Of a DNA stretch of 17,060 bases, positions 14,502 through 17,060 are shown one piece after another. The translations under genes and the position numbers were made by a program. Origin of the DNA: JBCDCU01 sp039180865. Lineage in GTDB: Bacteria; Pseudomonadota; Alphaproteobacteria; Rhizobiales; JACESI01. The first letter of the stretch is position 1; every line of letters starts with the position of its first letter. The notes beneath the pieces were generated by a model. That model did not search any database and was not told the origin of the DNA. It was given only the letters and a program-made list of their open reading frames with translations. The stretch is taken from the NCBI GenBank assembly GCA_039180865.1, contig JBCDCZ010000071.1, forward strand, positions 1-17,060, written 5' to 3'.

Positions 14502-15347
14502 ATGAAACAGAATTCTAGCGGCGAAATGCCTGAGAACCGCCACTTCCGGACCTTGTTTTTATCAGATATCCATCTTGGCACCAAAGGGTGTCAGGCTGAT
14601 CTTGTTCTCGACTTTCTACGGTTTCATTCTGCTGAGAGGATTTATCTCGTCGGCGATATCGTTGATGGCTGGCGATTGAAGAAAGCGTGGTACTGGCCGC
14701 AGAAACACAACGATGTTGTCCAGAAATTGCTGCGTCTTGGCCGTAAAGGAACGGAAATCATTTATTTGCCGGGAAACCATGATGAGTTCCTACGGTCTTA
14801 TCTCGGCGCCCATTTCGGCGGTGTCGAAGTGGTTGACCGTACTGTTCACGAAACGGCCGATGGCCGGCGTTTTCTCGTCATTCATGGAGACCAGTTCGAC
14901 GTCGTGGTCCGCCACGTCAAATGGCTCGCCTTCCTCGGTGATCACGCCTACACGTTCGCGATCAAGGTGAATACCTATCTCAATCGGATTCGCCGGATGA
15001 TGGGTCTGTCTTATTGGTCGTTGTCGGCATGGGCGAAGATGAAGGTGAAATCGGCTGTGAACTTCGTCGGCGAGTTTGAGAACGCCCTTTGCGCAGAAGC
15101 CAAACGCTCCAAAGTGGATGGTGTCATTTGTGGTCACATTCATCACGCGACCATGCATGACCACTTCGGCATTGAGTATGTCAACACGGGCGATTGGGTG
15201 GAAAGTTGCACCGCCATTGCGGAAAACCACGATGGCTCATTCGAGATGATCCGGTGGACTGAAGTGAAGAAGCCTGACCATCTGGTCGATCAGGATCTTG
15301 TACCCGAATCTGATAATCTTGGATCCGGTGGCAAGGTGGCTGCTTAG
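14502..15347 (+). CDS. plcP: Calcineurin-like phosphoesterase, PlcP-type phospholipase C (annotated in relatives as UDP-2,3-diacylglucosamine diphosphatase)
   Basis: This 281-residue metallophosphoesterase (COG2908) has all metal-site motifs: D22-x-H24 (SDIHLG), GD at 51-52, GNHDE (91-95), H128-G-D and GHIHH (211-215). The family includes LpxH. However, the DIHLGTKGCQADLVLDFLR form, with a GT4 gene directly downstream, matches PlcP, which in Sinorhizobium meliloti degrades phospholipids to diacylglycerol under phosphate limitation. PlcP rather than LpxH is inferred from sequence resemblance, context and the upstream Pho-like repeats. ATG 14502 (or GTG 14499) follows GGGGA at about 8 nt. A GTG at 14394 would add 36 residues covering the putative Pho boxes and is unlikely. 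A basic amphipathic stretch near 155-185 may contact the membrane. Confidence 0.88.
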   Translation: MKQNSSGEMPENRHFRTLFLSDIHLGTKGCQADLVLDFLRFHSAERIYLVGDIVDGWRLKKAWYWPQKHNDVVQKLLRLGRKGTEIIYLPGNHDEFLRSYLGAHFGGVEVVDRTVHETADGRRFLVIHGDQFDVVVRHVKWLAFLGDHAYTFAIKVNTYLNRIRRMMGLSYWSLSAWAKMKVKSAVNFVGEFENALCAEAKRSKVDGVICGHIHHATMHDHFGIEYVNTGDWVESCTAIAENHDGSFEMIRWTEVKKPDHLVDQDLVPESDNLGSGGKVAA

Positions 15348-15363
15348 GAACCATCCGGTTCCT
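15346..15363 (+). promoter_or_regulatory. Intercistronic stem-loop between the plcP-like and agt-like genes
   Basis: AGGAACC (15346-15352) and GGTTCCT (15357-15363) form a perfect 7-bp stem around ATCC, overlapping the upstream stop codon. No U-run follows, so read-through into the glycosyltransferase gene is expected. It may tune mRNA stability. Confidence 0.4.
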
Positions 15364-15398
15364 TGGTGGATCAAGATCGGAAAGCGAGGGGTTAGGCA

Positions 15399-16424
15399 AT
15401 GCGGCTTGTGATTGTCACAGATGCATGGCATCCCCAAGTCAATGGCGTGGTGCGAACGCTTGAGCGGACGCGGCTAGAGCTCATTTCCATGGGCCATGAA
15501 GTGGAAATCGTTTCGCCGGAGCCGTTCTTTACCGTTCCCCTTCCGACTTACCCTGAAATACGCCTTTCGCTTGCAACAATGCGCGCAGTGGGTGTCGAAA
15601 TTGAAAAGCACACGCCAGATCACATTCACATTGCGACCGAGGGACCGCTCGGGCACGCCGCGCGCCGTTATTGTCTTGCCAGCGAAAAACTCTTCACGAC
15701 AAGCTATCACACCCGCTTCCCGGAATATGTGACGGCGCGCATTCCAATACCAATCAGTTGGACCTACGCCTATTTGCGGCGTTTCCACAATTCCGGCGTT
15801 GGCTGCATGGTCGCGACACCGACGTTACGTCGAAATCTGGAGGGGCACGGCTTTGACAGGCTCAGAATGTGGTCGCGAGGGGTTGATGCGTCCCTCTACG
15901 CCCCGGAAAAAAAGATAGACCTCGGATTTAAAGGTCCGATTCAGCTCTATGTCGGACGGGTGGCAATCGAGAAGAATCTCGAAGCGTTCCTGTCCTGCAA
16001 AACTCCAGGCACGAAACTGATAGTCGGGGACGGACCGGCGCGTGCCGAGTTGGAGGCGAAATATCCAGACGCCGTCTTTGCGGGCAAGAAGATGGGGGAG
16101 GAGCTAGCTGGTTACTACGCGTCGGCAGACGTGTTCGTATTTCCAAGCCTCACGGATACCTTCGGTATCGTTATGTTGGAAGCTCTTGCCAGCGGTTTAC
16201 CCGTGGCGGCTTTTCCCGTCATGGGACCCATCGACGTGATCGGGGAAAACAGCGATGTTGGGATCCTGCGCGACAATCTGGATGACGCGATTTCTGAGGC
16301 ACTCAAGCTCGACCGCGCTGCCTGCCGACGTTTCGCTGAAAGCTATTCGTGGAGGGCAACGGCAGAGCTCTTCCTGGACAATATAGTAAGAAGCCGGAAC
16401 GGAAATCTTACCGAAGCCGCCTGA
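15399..16424 (+). CDS. agt: GT4 glycosyltransferase, Agt-like diacylglycerol glycosyltransferase
   Basis: This 341-residue GT-B enzyme has an N-terminal acceptor domain (1-175), starting VTDAWHPQVNGVVRTLE with the glycine-containing loop, and a C-terminal donor domain. The donor motifs are LYVGRVAIEKNLEAFL (183-198), VGDGPARAEL (209-218), YYASADVFVFPS (239-250) and TDTFGIVMLEALASG (252-266). D253 takes the place of the first Glu of the E-x7-E motif; E261 is present. Its position 51 bp after the PlcP-like gene matches the plcP-agt pair. In Agrobacterium, Agt makes glucosyl- and glucuronosyl-diacylglycerol as phosphate-free lipids. The actual sugar donor cannot be read from sequence. GAGGGG lies about 10 nt before ATG 15399. 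Mannosyltransferases of the MgtA type are the main alternative. Confidence 0.87.
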   Translation: MRLVIVTDAWHPQVNGVVRTLERTRLELISMGHEVEIVSPEPFFTVPLPTYPEIRLSLATMRAVGVEIEKHTPDHIHIATEGPLGHAARRYCLASEKLFTTSYHTRFPEYVTARIPIPISWTYAYLRRFHNSGVGCMVATPTLRRNLEGHGFDRLRMWSRGVDASLYAPEKKIDLGFKGPIQLYVGRVAIEKNLEAFLSCKTPGTKLIVGDGPARAELEAKYPDAVFAGKKMGEELAGYYASADVFVFPSLTDTFGIVMLEALASGLPVAAFPVMGPIDVIGENSDVGILRDNLDDAISEALKLDRAACRRFAESYSWRATAELFLDNIVRSRNGNLTEAA

Positions 16425-16450
16425 CGGGCGTTCGCGGATCTTGCAGGCGG
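16417..16450. other. Inverted repeat at the 3' end of the glycosyltransferase gene
   Basis: CCGCCTG (16417-16423) and CAGGCGG (16444-16450) are perfect 7-bp arms around a 20-base loop, which contains a smaller GCG-TT-CGC stem. The stop codon of the glycosyltransferase lies within it. Neither strand has a following U-run, so it is at best a weak or rho-assisted terminator between two convergent genes. Confidence 0.35.
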
Positions 16451-16484
16451 AGCAAGACAATCCAGCCGTTCTTTGAAAGACCGA

Positions 16485-17060
16485 CTAGCTGAAAAGGGCT
16501 TGGCGCTTCGCGAGCGGTATCAGCTCCGCATCATTGGATAATGAAGGAACCTCCGTACTCGGAAGCACCGTGTTGCGTTCGACACGAGGGCTCGTGTCGA
16601 CCAGATCGATGTCACCGACATCGTCTTCGGCAATGACGAAAGCAAGGTTGCTTTCATCCAGATCCTCATCGTGATCCGTGTCACCTGAAGGCGATCCGTC
16701 TTCATTGAAACCGAACTGAAGTTCGTTCGGTGATCCAGATGCAGTGTCCGAACCCTCCGGAGCGAATGAAACATCGTCTTCGACAAAGTAGACCGGTTCT
16801 TCAGGTGAGGGTTCCCCACTGAATTCGGTTTCTGCCCATTCGACGTCGAATGGATCGGTAGCCTGGCGATCTGATAAGTCCTCAGCATCCTCCGGAAGGA
16901 TCTCGGACGATGCCTCAAGGTCGACCTCATCGGAGGCAGGATCGTCTGGCGTGGCGTACAGGACTTCGTCAATCTCGGTCTGACTCTGAGCACTTCCTGG
17001 AAGGGCGGGGCCATTCAAAAGCCCCTGCCGATCATCCTGCTCACCGGCCCCGGATTCCGG
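16485..17060 (-). CDS. Highly acidic, probably disordered protein, 5' part beyond the window
   Basis: The frame is open from the window edge to a TAG at 16485-16487, giving 191 residues. The TTG at 17018 is probably not the start, because 14 more sense codons precede it. Over the last 177 residues I count 48 Asp/Glu and only 5 Lys/Arg. The sequence is rich in Ser, Pro, Gly and Thr, with short hydrophobic islands such as PVYFVEDDVSF and NLAFVIAEDDVGD. The last ten residues (PLAKRQALFS) are less acidic. Codons favour G in position 1 and C or T in position 3, supporting this frame over the basic overlapping one. No family is recognised. It could be a linker or tail of a larger envelope, scaffold or regulatory protein. 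It is convergent with the glycosyltransferase gene. Confidence 0.7.
   Translation of the reverse strand, partial: PESGAGEQDDRQGLLNGPALPGSAQSQTEIDEVLYATPDDPASDEVDLEASSEILPEDAEDLSDRQATDPFDVEWAETEFSGEPSPEEPVYFVEDDVSFAPEGSDTASGSPNELQFGFNEDGSPSGDTDHDEDLDESNLAFVIAEDDVGDIDLVDTSPRVERNTVLPSTEVPSLSNDAELIPLAKRQALFS

Noticed and set aside
16520..17014. 164-codon basic ORF overlapping the acidic protein on the same strand
   Set aside because: The acidic frame has the G-first, C/T-third codon pattern of the neighbouring genes and is open to the window edge; the basic frame looks like its +1 shadow.
1..17060. CRISPR arrays, tRNA/rRNA genes, insertion sequences or prophage
   Set aside because: No regularly spaced repeats, tRNA-like cloverleaf sequences, transposase or phage proteins were seen on reading both strands.

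Overview
The window looks like an ordinary chromosomal stretch from an alphaproteobacterium, possibly a marine or rhizobial-type lineage. The reasons are moderate GC (estimated by eye, not counted), strong G-start/C-end codon patterns, a PotABCD-type ABC operon with an alphaproteobacterial-style PotB insertion, a ROK regulator beside pgi, a CoxL-type molybdoenzyme subunit, and a PlcP-like phosphoesterase followed by a GT4 glycosyltransferase. I cannot place the genus. I see no phage genes, IS elements, CRISPR arrays, tRNAs or rRNAs.

Layout. (1) 1-3518 (+): the 3' end of a polyamine-type ABC transporter operon, with ATPase C-terminus, periplasmic binding protein and two permeases. Stem-loops flank the binding-protein cistron. 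A secreted DUF1194/VWA-like protein follows at 3612-4343. (2) 4365-8398: a ROK-family repressor (-) divergent from pgi (+), then an EamA/DMT exporter (-) convergent with pgi. (3) 8534-11669 (+): a form II CoxL-like molybdopterin-binding subunit without its FAD and Fe-S partner genes, followed after 22 bp by thiD. (4) 11670-12051: a 382-base gene-free region with several repeats and palindromes, leading to a FadL/OmpP1-type outer-membrane channel (12052-13416). That gene ends at a strong hairpin that can serve as a bidirectional terminator shared with a convergent SDR-fold gene (13504-14283, -). (5) 14502-16424 (+): a calcineurin-like phosphoesterase and a GT4 glycosyltransferase that together resemble the plcP-agt lipid-remodelling pair. 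Two degenerate Pho-box-like direct repeats lie upstream. (6) 16485-17060 (-): the C-terminal part of a very acidic, probably disordered protein that runs off the window edge.

How the genes fit together. The clearest module is plcP-agt. Under phosphate starvation such pairs remove phosphate headgroups from membrane phospholipids and glycosylate the resulting diacylglycerol. The transporter genes form a second unit for importing a polyamine or similar small cationic solute; the substrate is not determined. ROK/pgi suggests sugar-responsive control near central glycolysis. I do not see a convincing undescribed multi-gene system. The items most worth a second look are the putative Pho-controlled plcP-agt unit, the orphan CoxL-type subunit next to thiD, the SDR protein lacking the Tyr-x3-Lys catalytic pair, and the acidic protein at the right edge.
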